Assembly (NCBI GenBank): GCA_001316125.1 | Contig: BBCS01000001.1 | Span: 1-64,000 of the forward strand | Direction: 5' to 3' | Origin: Vulcanisaeta distributa JCM 11213 | Lineage (GTDB): Archaea; Thermoproteota; Thermoprotei; Thermoproteales; Thermocladiaceae | DNA length: 64,000 nucleotides | Part shown: positions 50,974 through 60,912 of the stretch, one piece after another | Position numbering within the stretch: position 1 is the stretch's first letter | Layout: each line of letters starts with the position of its first letter | Translations under genes and position numbers: made by a program | Notes under the pieces: model-generated | The model's database searches: none | Told to the model about the DNA's origin: nothing | What the model saw: the letters and a program-made list of their open reading frames with translations, nothing else

Positions 50974-52311
50974 GTGGTATTTCCCGTATTCGGCGGTGAC
51001 TTATTAAGCGATATACTAGGTCTTATCCTTAAGTCCTCGGACTTATACCTCAGAACCTCAAGAGCTATTAGTGTCGATAATGGTAAGGTAAGGATCATGG
51101 GGGGGCACGAAATTAATAACTTCTACGTCATAGCCATTGGCAAGGGCTCAATAGGGATGGCTAAGGCCATTGAGGATGCGGCCTACGATAAAATAATTGA
51201 TGGTATCGCCGTGGTTCCCAGGGGGGGAACGCCAGGTAATCTACGAAAAATAAGAATTCTCGAATCAACACACCCACTGCCGACTGAGGCAAGTATTAAT
51301 GCCGGTTTGGAAATACTCGACCTAATTAGTAATGTTAGGAGTGGCGATTACGTACTATTCCTGATTAGCGGTGGTGGTTCTGCTCTCGTTGAGGTACCCA
51401 TTAGGGGCCTGAGCCTTGAGGACATTAGGGAGGTCAACAACTTACTCCTAAGAAGCGGAACCACTATTCACGAGATTAATACCGTGAGGAAGCACCTATC
51501 AATGACGAAGGGCGGCAGACTTGCCAGAGAGGTAGTTAAGAGAGGTGGTAAGGTAATAACCCTAATAGCCAGTGACGTACCTGGTGATGACCCAGCAACG
51601 GTTGCCAGCGGACCAACAGTCCCTGACCCAACTACATATAGGGATGCCATAGCCATACTAAGGAATAGGGGGGGTCTTTGGGATAAGGTACCAGGTACGG
51701 TTAAGGACATCCTTGAACAGGGCTTAAAAGGCGTTATTGAGGAGACGCCTAAGGAATTAACTAACACGTGGAATTACGTAATTGCGAGCAACATGGATGT
51801 ACTCACGGACTTAGCAAATTACGCTAAATCACTTGGTATGGAGTCATTAATACTCACGTCACGAATGGATGGGGGGGAGGCCAGGGAAGTCGGTAGGTAC
51901 CTAGCGAGTATAGCCCTGGAGGCCAGATTTAGGGGGGGAGTCCCAATAAAGAGGGGGGGATTGATACTATCAGGTGGCGAGCCAACAGTGACCGTGGTGG
52001 GTAATGGCAGGGGGGGTGGTAGGACTACAGAAATGTGCACGGGCTTTGCCTTATCGGTTAGGGGGGGTGTTGATGGTGTTTCCATGATTTCCATAGCCAC
52101 CGACGGTATTGACGGTAATATGGATGCGGCAGGCTGTGTTGCCGATGGTCACCTAATTGAGGAGGCCATGAAGTTGGGCATTGACCCCATAGGCGAATTA
52201 CGTAATAATAACACGGCTGTTATATTCGAAAAAACAAACACCATAATACGCACTGGATGGACTGGTAGCAACCTGAATATCGTGACGGCGATCTTCGTCT
52301 CAAGTCATTAA
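50974..52311 (+). CDS. Glycerate 2-kinase (MOFRL family) with many in-frame G runs
   Basis: The enzyme phosphorylates glycerate to 2-phosphoglycerate in the branched archaeal Entner-Doudoroff pathway. FLISGGGSALVEVP, EINTVRKHLSMTKGGRLA, LIASDVPGDDPATVASGPTVPDP and TDGIDGNMDAAG are family signatures. Nine runs of seven occur in this one gene, all in frame, several adding a Gly (PRGGTPGN, NGRGGGRTTEM for NGRGGR, IKRGGLILSGG). The start is probably the GTG at 50974, about 25 nt after a TATA-like CTTAAAAAT; a TTG at 50956 is possible. Its density of runs is the highest in the window. Confidence 0.88.
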   Translation: MVFPVFGGDLLSDILGLILKSSDLYLRTSRAISVDNGKVRIMGGHEINNFYVIAIGKGSIGMAKAIEDAAYDKIIDGIAVVPRGGTPGNLRKIRILESTHPLPTEASINAGLEILDLISNVRSGDYVLFLISGGGSALVEVPIRGLSLEDIREVNNLLLRSGTTIHEINTVRKHLSMTKGGRLAREVVKRGGKVITLIASDVPGDDPATVASGPTVPDPTTYRDAIAILRNRGGLWDKVPGTVKDILEQGLKGVIEETPKELTNTWNYVIASNMDVLTDLANYAKSLGMESLILTSRMDGGEAREVGRYLASIALEARFRGGVPIKRGGLILSGGEPTVTVVGNGRGGGRTTEMCTGFALSVRGGVDGVSMISIATDGIDGNMDAAGCVADGHLIEEAMKLGIDPIGELRNNNTAVIFEKTNTIIRTGWTGSNLNIVTAIFVSSH

Positions 52312-53475
52312 AGTAGTGGGAATGGTTCGATCTCCTCCAGCCTCTCGGGGGGGTCGACGCGTAATTTACCCATAACAGCTTCATCAAAATAGTCCGTCGT
52401 TACGATGGCATTTGCAACACCCTCCTTAAGGTTAAACTCTTTAATCACGCCGAAACCCGCCAGGAAGTCTCTACGTATTAAGCCAATGAACATATTGTTG
52501 AAGAGCCTGGACGGCACCTTAACCACACCACCATGCCTAGTGACCTCGGTCACATTATCAACTACGTAATGGCCACAATTATTGACTATACACTCAATTA
52601 CTGAGTTACCAATGATTTTATTCAGCTCAATGCTTACGTTAATTAATTCACCACCTAAGTACCTACGTAAGGCCTGATTCCTCAGAAACCTCCTCTCATC
52701 GGGATTCCTGGGCCTTACATACTTCGGCTTAGAGACATTAATTACCTTAACACCCGACCTTAAGCGTAGATTAATGCCTATGGATACCACGTAGTCTGCA
52801 CCGACTGTATCAACGATGTTCCTTATCAACTCGATACCACCATCCACAACCCAGCCAGGCATGTCAATTAACACGAGACCTGGTGTCCTACTAAAGGCCT
52901 CCCTAACCATGGCGCTAACCCCCACTGATGAACCTACCAACACATTGCGATGGACTATTACAACCAATGAAAACCCCACTCATCATATGTAAATCCTCCA
53001 TGGTAGGTGTTGGTAATCCAACGCAGGAAAGTCCAATGACGCCAGGAGGCCCTATTGATGACTGGCCGACATCGGCATCCACGATACATGTACTTAAGCC
53101 CTTAGTCACATGCCTATTCAATAGGTACGTGGTTAACGTGGTCTTACCAGAATCAATATCACCAACGACTAGGGCAATACCCTCGAGATTAAGGTTATCC
53201 CAGTCACTCGGTATTGTACTACCATCAACATACCTGACGGAACCCCCCCCACTAACGGATAATGTGCATGAGCCGCCGGCAAATATGGGCAACACCCTAA
53301 ACCTCTCAACATTTAGAGAACCACTCACGGGACAACCCAGCACCTCACATTGCCCATTCACCACAGTAACCGTGGCAGGACCCTCCACAATTAAAGTACC
53401 ATTACTGAAGCTCAAAGTTAACGAACCCACGGAAGATAACCCATACACGTGTTTAAGTGCTTTATTGCAGGACAA
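52308..53475 (-). CDS. Clp1/Grc3-type polynucleotide 5'-hydroxyl kinase (frameshifted)
   Basis: The P-loop VVGDIDSGKTTLTTYLL and the following CIVDADVGQSSIGPPG are typical of the Clp1/Grc3/NOL9 group that phosphorylates RNA or DNA 5'-OH ends. An N-terminal beta domain precedes it; the C-terminal part contains LVLIDMPGWVVDGG. Five Gs at about 52918 break the frame; four give GRFISGVSAMVREA. The run of eight at 53243 gives SGGGSVRYV. The merged protein is about 388 residues. In archaea it may act in tRNA splicing or rRNA processing. It overlaps the glycerate kinase gene by four bases, convergently. Confidence 0.82.
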
Positions 53476-53511
53476 TAGGGAAAAGGTAAAAACTACCGAG
53501 ATATTAAACCA

Positions 53512-54249
53512 GTGACCACAATGACTGAATTAACAATACGGAAGGCACTACCCAGCGATGCTGGGCAAATAATTGAATTCACGAGAAATACTTTCTCATG
53601 GGGGGGTGACTACGTGCCTAATGCCATTAATGAATGGATTAGTGAGGGCACGGCCTACGTCGCAATTATCAAGGACAGAGTGGTGGGTGTGGTGAACATG
53701 GTATTGATCAGGGAAATGAGCACGGCATGGCTCGAGGGATTACGGGTTCACCCCAGCTATAGGCGGATGGGCATTGGTAGGGCATTAACGGAGTACGTAC
53801 TCAATGAGGCAGTCAAAAACGGTATCAAGTACGCAATGTTGATGATTGCTGATTGGAATGAACCAAGCCAATGCCTGGCAAAGTCCCTGGGATTCCACGA
53901 GGTGCTAACCCTATTCACAGGCGTGACAAGGCCAAGCCAGGTAAGTACAGTACGTGGAGAAGCAATGCGGGAGGTAATCAGAAATGCGTTGGGAAGAACC
54001 AATGGTTATTTCTGCACCACGAAGAAGCATTGGATGTGTACGAGGGCAACCGAGGATTTCGTAATGACCATGATAGACGAAGTATATATTGGTAGGGGGG
54101 GTATAGGCCTTGGTGAATTCTCGGTGGGACCACCGACAATACCCACCAAAACCGAAGTATTGGCCACGGAGAATGGCGATTTCGAGAATTATTACGGCAG
54201 GTTTATTGTTTACGAGAAGGAACTAGGCCAAGCACAGGCAAAAGCTTAA
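53512..54249 (+). CDS. GNAT N-acetyltransferase with C-terminal extension
   Basis: A protein of about 245 residues. The N-terminal 150 form a GNAT domain: IRKALPSDAGQIIEFTRNTF, the acetyl-CoA loop VHPSYRRMGIGRALTEYVL and ADWNEPSQCLAKSLGFHEV. About 90 more residues (YFCTTKKHWMCTRATEDFVMT, GIGLGEFSVGPPTIP) have no family I recognise and may be a second, degenerate acetyltransferase half. Two runs of seven (53600, 54094) are in frame; the first gives FSWGGDYV. The gene ends about 25 nt before tRNA-Ala. The substrate is unknown. Confidence 0.78.
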   Translation: MTTMTELTIRKALPSDAGQIIEFTRNTFSWGGDYVPNAINEWISEGTAYVAIIKDRVVGVVNMVLIREMSTAWLEGLRVHPSYRRMGIGRALTEYVLNEAVKNGIKYAMLMIADWNEPSQCLAKSLGFHEVLTLFTGVTRPSQVSTVRGEAMREVIRNALGRTNGYFCTTKKHWMCTRATEDFVMTMIDEVYIGRGGIGLGEFSVGPPTIPTKTEVLATENGDFENYYGRFIVYEKELGQAQAKA

Positions 54250-54273
54250 ATTTTCTGGTTTACGGTTCTTCCT

Positions 54274-54372
54274 GGGCCGGTAGTCTAGCCTGGAAGGATG
54301 CCCAGGGGGGGTTGACGCCCCCGCATAAGCCTTGCACGCGGGAGATCCCGGGTTCAAATCCCGGCCGGTCCA
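54274..54372 (+). tRNA. tRNA-Ala (anticodon TGC) with a non-canonical intron in the anticodon stem; CCA encoded
   Basis: Acceptor GGGCCGG pairs with CCGGTCC (one G-T), the T arm is CCCGGGTTCAAATCCCGG, the discriminator is A and CCA is encoded at 54373-54375. The anticodon arm is CCCGC-CTTGCAC-GCGGG only if 25 nt from A54304 to A54328 are removed, that is, between positions 29 and 30. The intron can fold with GGGG pairing to CCCC around TTGACG, as in a bulge-helix-bulge substrate. It contains a run of seven G, so its true length may be about 22. Such stem introns are known in Thermoproteales. Confidence 0.85.
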
Positions 54373-54385
54373 CCACAATCAATTC

Positions 54386-54862
54386 TCACGAGACTATCCT
54401 CCTAGCCTCCCTAACCATCTCCTCTATTTTAGCCATGCTTACCTTCACATATTCAACCGTGTATTTCCTCTCGTGGAATCCCCATACGTGTAGATCATAT
54501 GCAGCATTCCAGCCATCAAGTACCCAATAACCGAGTTCCTTCGCCAGTGTCTTACTAGCCATGCCGAGTAAGTACGTGTGCCATCTACCCTCCCTCATAA
54601 ACTCCTGGTATTCGGGTGTTTTATATTTCTCGGCTAATGCTTTGATAACCTCCTCAGCAGCCTTGTAAAGCTTCTCACTAGCCTGAACAGCATCACCCTT
54701 ATTAATGTATTCCCTGGCCTCGTTCAAGTACTTCTCCGCGATACTCATTCTCTCCCTCATGCTCTCTTCAGGGTCTTGAATACTTAAGGCATCAAGTAAT
54801 AAATCGGCCACGTTTACTCCCTTACTCATTAACTTCCTGATTAATTCATCAATATTACTCAT
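54386..54862 (-). CDS. PaREP1-family protein
   Basis: A 158-residue helical protein whose core is typical of the PaREP1 family first seen as multi-copy genes in Pyrobaculum aerophilum: RMSIAEKYLNEAREYINKGD, VQASEKLYKAAEEVIKALAEKY, EGRWHTYLLGMASKTLA, DGWNAAYDLHVWGFHE. The fold is HEPN-like and the function is unknown; the family spreads in Thermoproteales and is often near mobile genes. It lies 11 nt after the tRNA-Ala CCA end, on the opposite strand, and marks the start of the accessory stretch. Confidence 0.85.
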   Translation of the reverse strand: MSNIDELIRKLMSKGVNVADLLLDALSIQDPEESMRERMSIAEKYLNEAREYINKGDAVQASEKLYKAAEEVIKALAEKYKTPEYQEFMREGRWHTYLLGMASKTLAKELGYWVLDGWNAAYDLHVWGFHERKYTVEYVKVSMAKIEEMVREARRIVS

Positions 54863-55182
54863 TCATTAAATCATAAAGGCCATTAGTATATAAATCCTCC
54901 TTCTGAATGAGTGGTACATCCTTCAGTTTTCTTCGAATAGCTTTTATGAATTATCGCGCCAAAAAGCCTTTCTTCTGGGCAGTATATCTATTACAATGTT
55001 ATTCCTGGTATCAGTTACGTGAATTATAATGGTTTGTCATATGTGGTACCACGCCCGGTGTTGAGTTTAATGAGACCTGAGCTGGTGGTCAATTAGCCCA
55101 GGGATGTTCACTAATATACCTTGGTTTATCGCCCTGGTTTGTTTACGTAAAATTAAAATCTCCATTTAACCCTTAATGCGTA
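54863..55182. other. Gene-poor stretch after PaREP1
   Basis: In these 320 bases I find no complete gene. A 48-codon open stretch without a start codon (54950-55096, containing YIYYNVIPGISYVNYN) has protein-like composition and may be a gene relic. The PaREP1 promoter must lie at the left edge. Composition is more AT-rich than the neighbours. Confidence 0.4.
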
Positions 55183-55491
55183 GTGGTTAGTGTTTCCTTG
55201 AGTGATATTTATGGACGCTGTATTACGGTTTACGAGTATAGCATAGTCATTAAGTTATGTACATCAACTACTGTATTACTTGTTGTTCTATCTCTCTTTT
55301 TAATACCCTATAATTTCTTCCTAGGTATCATCGTGATTGTTGCTATTTTATCATTCTCAGAGCTATACCATAGAGAGTTGAGGATTAATAGAATAACCAT
55401 GGTTAGGCACGGTAGATATTACATGGTCAATTTCGTATGCGGTAACGAGATAGTAAGGGCCAGGGCAAACCTAACCACGCGTCTAGGATAG
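55183..55491 (+). CDS. Hypothetical small membrane protein
   Basis: 102 residues from a GTG start with two adjacent hydrophobic segments (LVVLSLFLIPYNFFLGIIVIVAILSF) and a basic C-terminal tail (ITMVRHGRYYMVNFV). No family is recognised. It lies in the accessory region between the PaREP1 gene and the interrupted amidohydrolase. A single run of conserved-looking residues is absent, so it may be of little functional weight. Confidence 0.4.
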   Translation: MVSVSLSDIYGRCITVYEYSIVIKLCTSTTVLLVVLSLFLIPYNFFLGIIVIVAILSFSELYHRELRINRITMVRHGRYYMVNFVCGNEIVRARANLTTRLG

Positions 55492-55561
55492 CCTCGATCG
55501 TTAAGGTGCCCGTTGACTTTCATCAGTAACGCTTACATAGGCACTTTAATGGCTCTAGGTA

Positions 55562-56877
55562 ATGGTTGGTGGCTTTGTTTTGTTTAATGGTTTTGTTTAT
55601 TCGTCATTCAAGCCCCTGGTTAGGGCTGAGGCTATGGTTGTAGTTGGTGATAGGGTTGTTTATGTAGGTGATGAGTCGAGGGCGTTAAAGATTGCGGATG
55701 CCTCGGGCTTGAGGAGGTGGACCTGAAGGGCCGTGTTGTGATGCCGGGATTCATAGATGCCCATGCGCACCTGGACTCGATAGGAATTAACCTGGCGACG
55801 CTGGATTTAAGGGGTGTTAGTAGTATTGAGGAGTTGAAGAGTAGGCTCAAGGACTATGTGAAGAGCGTCAAGGCCAGGTGGATAATAGGTAGGGGCTGGG
55901 ACCAGGAGTTGTTTAGGGAGAGGCGTTGGCCGAATAGGTTTGACATTGATGATGTGGTTAGTGATAGGCCTGTCTTGCTGGTCAGGGTCTGTGGGCATGC
56001 TGCTGTGCTTAACACGAGGGCCATGGAGTTGACTGGGCTCTTGAATGCGGTGGTTAGGGATGTGGTTAGGGATGGGGGGGTGGGTAATGCCACGGGCGTA
56101 ATTGTTGAGCGGGCTTTGGATAGGGTTGAGGAGTTGGTGAGGGATTCATACACACTTGGTGATTATGGGGAGTTCATGATGAATGCCATGAGGTATGCAG
56201 CATCGCTTGGTGTTACGACCGTAGGTTTCGTATCCGTGGACCTAAAAAGCCTACAATCGTTGATAATGCTTGAGAGGGAGCTCGGTAGGTTACCGATTAG
56301 GGTTAGGGCATACCTAAATCCATCTGATCATGGGATTGACGTCATTGAACTACTGAGACAACTCGGCATTAGGGCTGGCTTCGGCTCTCAATACCTGAGG
56401 ATTAATGGTATTAAGGTCATTGCCGATGGTTCACTCGGAGCTAGGACCGCCTGGTTATCAAAGCCTTATAATGATGATCCGGGTAATTCCGGTAGGCCGA
56501 ATTACGGCTTTGATGAGTTGATGAGTATTGCGAGGAGGAGTGGTGAGGCAGGCCTTCAACTCGCTATTCACGGTATTGGGGGGGATAAAATGGTTGAGAC
56601 TATACTCGATATTTACAGCAGGTTGGGTAACGCCCAAGTGCTTAGGCATAGGATTGAGCATGTATCCGTGTTAAGGGAGGACCTGGTCAGGAGGATTAGG
56701 GAGCTTGGCATTGCGTTGGCTGTCCAACCTCACTTCGTAATTACTGATTGGTGGGTTGTGAATAGGGTTGGTGCTGATAGGGCTAGGTACGTGTACCCAT
56801 TCAAGACGTTGATCGATAATGGCGTAATGCTCGGCTTCAGCACGGACGCTCCAGTTGAGCCTCTCATCATATACTAA
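55562..56877 (+). pseudogene. Amidohydrolase (YtcJ-type), 5' part, interrupted by insertion
   Basis: The N-terminal five sixths of a metal-dependent amidohydrolase. Metal motifs are present: HxH in FIDAHAHLDS, His in AIHGIGGD, His in RIEHVSVL and Asp in FSTDAPVEPL. A small frameshift near 55720 separates the first 50 residues (ATG 55562). After PVEPL the reading frame runs into three foreign codons and a stop at 56875-56877. The missing end (YAAVTRG, ADFIIIDKD) is found 2.6 kb downstream at 59449-59732, same strand. The gene is therefore split by an insertion and most likely dead. The family acts on exocyclic amides; the substrate is unknown. Confidence 0.8.
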
Positions 56878-57124
56878 AAGAAGCAACTGCTTGAAAATGC
56901 GGGAAGCCCGTGCGCACCTCTGAGCATTATTGGATTTATGGAAGGCTCTAGGCATGGCTTCAGTGCAGTGTTAGCTCCATCATTACCGTAAAACATAATC
57001 CCTAGCGCCCAGGCTCTGAGCAATAATATTCTGTTTATACTCAAACATACATGTAAATCACTTAATTACTTAACTTATTAATTAGAATTTTATATCACCT
57101 CAATTTTCCATTAAGACCGCATTT

Positions 57125-58795
57125 CTAAATATTTATTTTCCTCAATACATCGAGAAACAAAGACAGGAAATGGTGGTTTTTATCGTGCCCGTGGGCCCTG
57201 GGCGGGGGTTGTTGGCAGTTTAGGTTTTTCATTGCCTTTGTTATTGTCCTTGCCCTCCCTCCCTTACCCTCGCTCACTGCCTCCTCGAGCATCCTCCTCA
57301 GCATCTCGCAGACTTTGGCAACGAGCTCTGGGTGCCTCCTTATCGCGTCCATGCCCATGTAGACCACGTACCTCTTACCCCCCCGCCTAACCAGCTTAGT
57401 CTCCTCATAGCCCGCACCCCCCCTCAACCTCTTCAGGATGGCCCTTGCTCCTCACAATCCTTACGACTGACGATAAGCTCAATGAAGCCATAACCATTCA
57501 CACTGACGGTCATCTTGATACCAGCGACATCAATCGATGACCTACCCAACGGCTTGATCTTCGCATTGACCAGCGTTGTTAGTCGCCTAAGTTTCTCGGC
57601 GTCTGGCAGTAGGGCCAGGTCCTCGATTAAAGCCTTTATTGAGGGTTCGCTAAGTATCTTCCTAGCCATCTCAACAGCCTTTGAAGCCCAAACCACATAC
57701 GTTACTCTACGCTTCTCATCCCTCTCTCTAAACCCGAGCTCCTCAACCTCTCGATTATGTTGCCCCCCCATATTTCACGCTTCGTCTTACCTATGTAGAG
57801 ATTAACTATCTTAGATTTCTCGACGTTCACACTGCCATCACTTAATATTGCGAATAATAAGAATAGCGGGAATCCATCATCATCGAGTTTGTTAACTTCC
57901 TCGGCAACCACGGCTTTGCTCTCGAACTCGCCCTTATGGTCAATAGCCATTAGATTCCATGCAATGCCCACGTCATTGCCATTAATGCCCACACCATATA
58001 TATGCACATGGTTTCTCCCAGGCCAAGCCAATAGCCAAGTGAAAACTTGCCACGTTTGGTTCATGTTCATTTGTGGGTAGCCCTTTTTGTGAACCGAGCC
58101 GTCGGTCAGCAGTAGGCCGTACTGCATGGCCCTTAGCGTATCTTTGCCGAATAGCTTTGGCACGGCTATGTGAGTGCCCTTGAGACCGGTGAATATAATT
58201 TCTATTGTTATGCTTCCCGAGCCAGCTACCCTCTCCGTCTCAATTGTTAGGTTCTCTGTGTATAGGCTAACCATGAAGCTTTTGTTCTTATTAAATGGGT
58301 CACCGCTAATGACCACATCGACTTCACTCTTTCTCAGTTTCTCAATCAATTCCTCGAGCTCTGATTTGTAGGTCTTGAGCATTTTTCCCTGGCTTTCTCG
58401 GCTAGTTTCAGAATTTTCTTTCCGGCTTTGTACATCGTTCTCCTCAACCTGGCTATGTTTTTGTCGTTGCTTTCCTCGATTTTCGCCCTGATTTTCCCTA
58501 GCCAATCACTCAACGCTCTTATTGTCTCATCAAACGGCGTCGCCTCATCACTCAGTAGCACGCCCTTGTGCTTCTCGACCCTATTCATGAACTCATTGAT
58601 TAGCCTCATCACCTCCTCAACAACCCTTGGGTCATTGACCTCCTCACCACACCTTAGTCGTTTAGAACCCTTAACCTTTCTACTCCAGCAAATCCTTGGT
58701 TTAATGGCTTCAAGAGCCATAGAGACATCCATAGGACTAATACACAACCAAACTAATAAATCACTACCAGGGAAGTGCTGAATAGGCTTAAGCAT
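57125..58795 (-). CDS. PaREP2b-family protein (several frameshifts)
   Basis: Joined frames give about 555 residues that follow the PaREP2b pattern: MQYGLLLTDGSVHKKGYPQM, WQVFTWLLAWPGRNHVHIYG, FLLFAILSDGSVN, REIWGG, a block KAVEMARKILSEPSIKALIEDLALLPDAEK, and the end VSEGKGGRARTITKAMKNLNC. PaREP2b proteins are multi-copy in Pyrobaculum and relatives, of unknown function; the LLTDGSV and LSDGSVN repeats recall LAGLIDADG-type folds, which is inference. Breaks lie near 58390, 57730 and 57428. The gene sits in the antisense direction inside the amidohydrolase. Confidence 0.8.
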
Positions 58796-58880
58796 TTAAT
58801 TGAAAGAGGGATCAATGAATCGGTTGTTAATGCACTTGACAAGCCACGCTTAAGCCAACGCAACAAGGTAATGAAATAGC

Positions 58881-59448
58881 CAAGCCCAAACCCACTCATT
58901 AACCCAGTTGATGGTGGGCTTTACCCAAATGTTAGGTTCGTTGGTAATGACTTGGGCGTGGTCTCGGAGACCTACGGGAGGGATTTCGCGAATCAACTCG
59001 GTATTGACTTGAGGGACGGCGAATTCATAAAGGCTATAATCAAGGCATACTCGAGGTCTAGCACTGGCGATGATGTGTCCAATGAGCTAGCGGGCATGGC
59101 CCTTAAATATGGCGAGGCTACACCCTCATTGCCAGGTTAATTGGCGAGGGGGGGTTCTACATGGGCATTTACGAGAGTAGGGACATGGATAGGTTGCTGG
59201 ACGACGTCCACAAGGACGCATTGGAACTCCTAATCAACTGGCTCAACAACTACTTCAGCGACCTCCCCCCATCAAGGCATTGGCGAAAACCCTAGCAGTA
59301 AGGGAGAGGCTCAAGGCTAAGGTGAGGATCGGCGATTGCACGGCGGCGCCTGAAGCCATGGAGAGGATTATGGTACAAGCTTCAGACGGCTTATCGGGCT
59401 TAGGCGAGAAGCGAGCCAACTGGCTTGCAGTGAGGCATGGCGACTTTT
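58881..59448 (+). pseudogene. Unrecognised coding fragment fused to the amidohydrolase 3' end
   Basis: One protein-like frame can be followed from about 58881 (PSPNPLINPVDGGLYPNVRF) through GRDFANQLGIDLRDGEFIKAIIKAYSRS, YESRDMDRLLDDVHKDALELL and APEAMERIMVQASDGLSGLGEK to WLAVRHGDF. It joins the amidohydrolase remainder at LETVYAAV without a stop. Six-base runs at 59149 and 59246 and an indel near 59125 break it. There is no start codon at its left end, so it is a truncated gene. I do not recognise it; repeated occurrence beside PaREP genes would be worth testing. Confidence 0.5.
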
Positions 59449-59732
59449 TAGAGACCGTGTACGCGGCAGTTACCAGGGGGGGCTGCCATGAGGGTATAGA
59501 GCTCTGTAGGTATACGGAGAATGAGAAGGTAAACGTGACAGACGCACTTCACCACTACACATACGGCTCTGCGTACCTACTCCGTGAGGAGGATGAACTC
59601 GGTAAACTCGAGCCAGGCTACCTGGCGGACTTCATAATAATCGACAAAGACTCACTAAACATTGACGAGAAGGAACTTAGAAACATAAAGGTCCTAGAAA
59701 CATACGCAGGAGGACAAAGAGTGTACCCATGA
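59449..59732 (+). pseudogene. Amidohydrolase (YtcJ-type), 3' part
   Basis: About 94 residues, LETVYAAVTRGG then VNVTDALHHYTYGSAYLLREED, LGKLEPGYLADFIIIDKDSLNI and a typical terminal strand VLETYAGGQRVYP. This is the C-terminal end of the amidohydrolase whose main part ends at 56877. It reads in one frame with the foreign fragment before it, so a chimeric product is possible in principle. A run of seven at 59466 gives TRGGCHEG where TRG alone is usual. Confidence 0.75.
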
Positions 59733-59737
59733 TCTCG

Positions 59738-60884
59738 TTAAAATGCGGCCTTTTCCTGCACAGTTCCCTGTATTAACCTTCCCTCCCTAAACCTGCTCAG
59801 TCTAAATATGTCCCTGAATGTTCTTACTTTTCCATACTTTATTAATTCCGTGACCATCAATGCGAAGGCCGGCGCCAATTTAAAGCCATGACCGCTCAAA
59901 CCAACAACGACTATTAAATCCTTAATTGGCTCATCAATTATGGGCATCCAGTCAGGGGGGGTAACATCATATAAACCCCCCCTCCAGCCACCCAGGTACT
60001 TAGCATTTGTAAACCACGGCATTCTCTTAGCGGCATTCTCCATCACGTTAACGGCATAGTCAAACTCCGGCTCGGCTAATGGATTGAAGTCGTCTGGGTC
60101 TGGCCAAGCATCCTCGGGTGGGTACAGTAGGCCCATTAAACCATAGCTAGAGCTCGGGCCTTATGTAGAAGTTATTCACGTAATCAAATACGTTAGGCAG
60201 TGACCTACCTATTTCGACCCTAATCACCCTCTCAATAATGTTCTTAATAGGCAGGTTCAACTGTGGTAATAGTTTTTGGGTCCAAACGTTGGTTGCAATA
60301 ACGTAGTGGTTAGCCCTTATAACCTCGCCACTATTAATGATCATCACACCAACCACCTCATTACCCTCAAACTTGACCTGAGCCTCATCAATAACAAACT
60401 CAACACCCAACTCCCTAGCCCTATTCATTATGGTATTCGTGTATAGACCCGTATCAACATAGCCAGCATCCTCCTCATAAATGCCGGCCTCATCCAACGT
60501 AACGCTAGCATTAAGCATTTCACGTATTTCATCACCACCCAATAATCGAACCCTAGCACCAATACTACGTAACATGTCAAAGGTCCTCCTCATGCTAGCC
60601 TCATCATTACCAATAACCAGGAGGCCCGTCTTCGTAAATACACCAGTGCCAAATTCCCTCTCGAAATTCATGAAAAAGCCATGACTATAATGCGACATTC
60701 GAGCCACATCCTCATTGGCATAATAACTTCTAACAAGGCCTAGGGAGTAAGCCGTCATTCCCTGGGCGATCCCACGCTTATCAACTACCAAGATCCTGAA
60801 ACCCTCCTGGGCGAGGTAATACGCCGTTGTCGCCCCCCCTGTAGAGCCTGCGCCAATCACCACGACGTCGAATGTTTTATCCAT
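59738..60884 (-). CDS. FAD-dependent oxidoreductase of the D-amino-acid/sarcosine oxidase family (frameshifted)
   Basis: The FAD motif VVVIGAGSTGGATTAYYLAQ (one Gly too many) starts the protein; a late FAD-contacting stretch LIVVVGLSGHGFKLAPAFA closes it. The middle resembles sarcosine oxidase beta and glycine oxidase. A break near 60140 (NNFYIRPE then GLMGLLYP) joins the two frames to about 380 residues. Sevens at 59955 and 59976 give VTPPDW and WRGGLYD. It is divergent from the molybdopterin enzyme with a 65-nt gap, and its 3' end is six bases from the amidohydrolase remnant. The substrate is unknown. Confidence 0.8.
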
Positions 60885-60912
60885 GGCTAATCCTCACTTG
60901 TCACTGGGAATC

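Larger units (their letters stand above)
56868..59448. mobile_element. Inserted segment of about 2.6 kb carrying a PaREP2b gene
   Basis: The segment lies between the two halves of the amidohydrolase gene. It contains a PaREP2b gene on the minus strand (57125-58795), an unrecognised plus-strand coding fragment (58881-59448) and about 250 non-coding bases at the left. I see no transposase, no terminal inverted repeats and no clear target-site duplication at the borders, so the mechanism is unknown. Exact ends are estimates from where the amidohydrolase similarity stops and resumes. Confidence 0.65.

Noticed and set aside
56868..59448. Classical insertion sequence in the amidohydrolase
   Set aside because: No DDE or serine transposase, terminal inverted repeats or target-site duplication could be recognised.
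54373..59735. Attachment-site duplication of the tRNA-Ala 3' end
   Set aside because: I found no second copy of the T-arm and acceptor sequence within the window.
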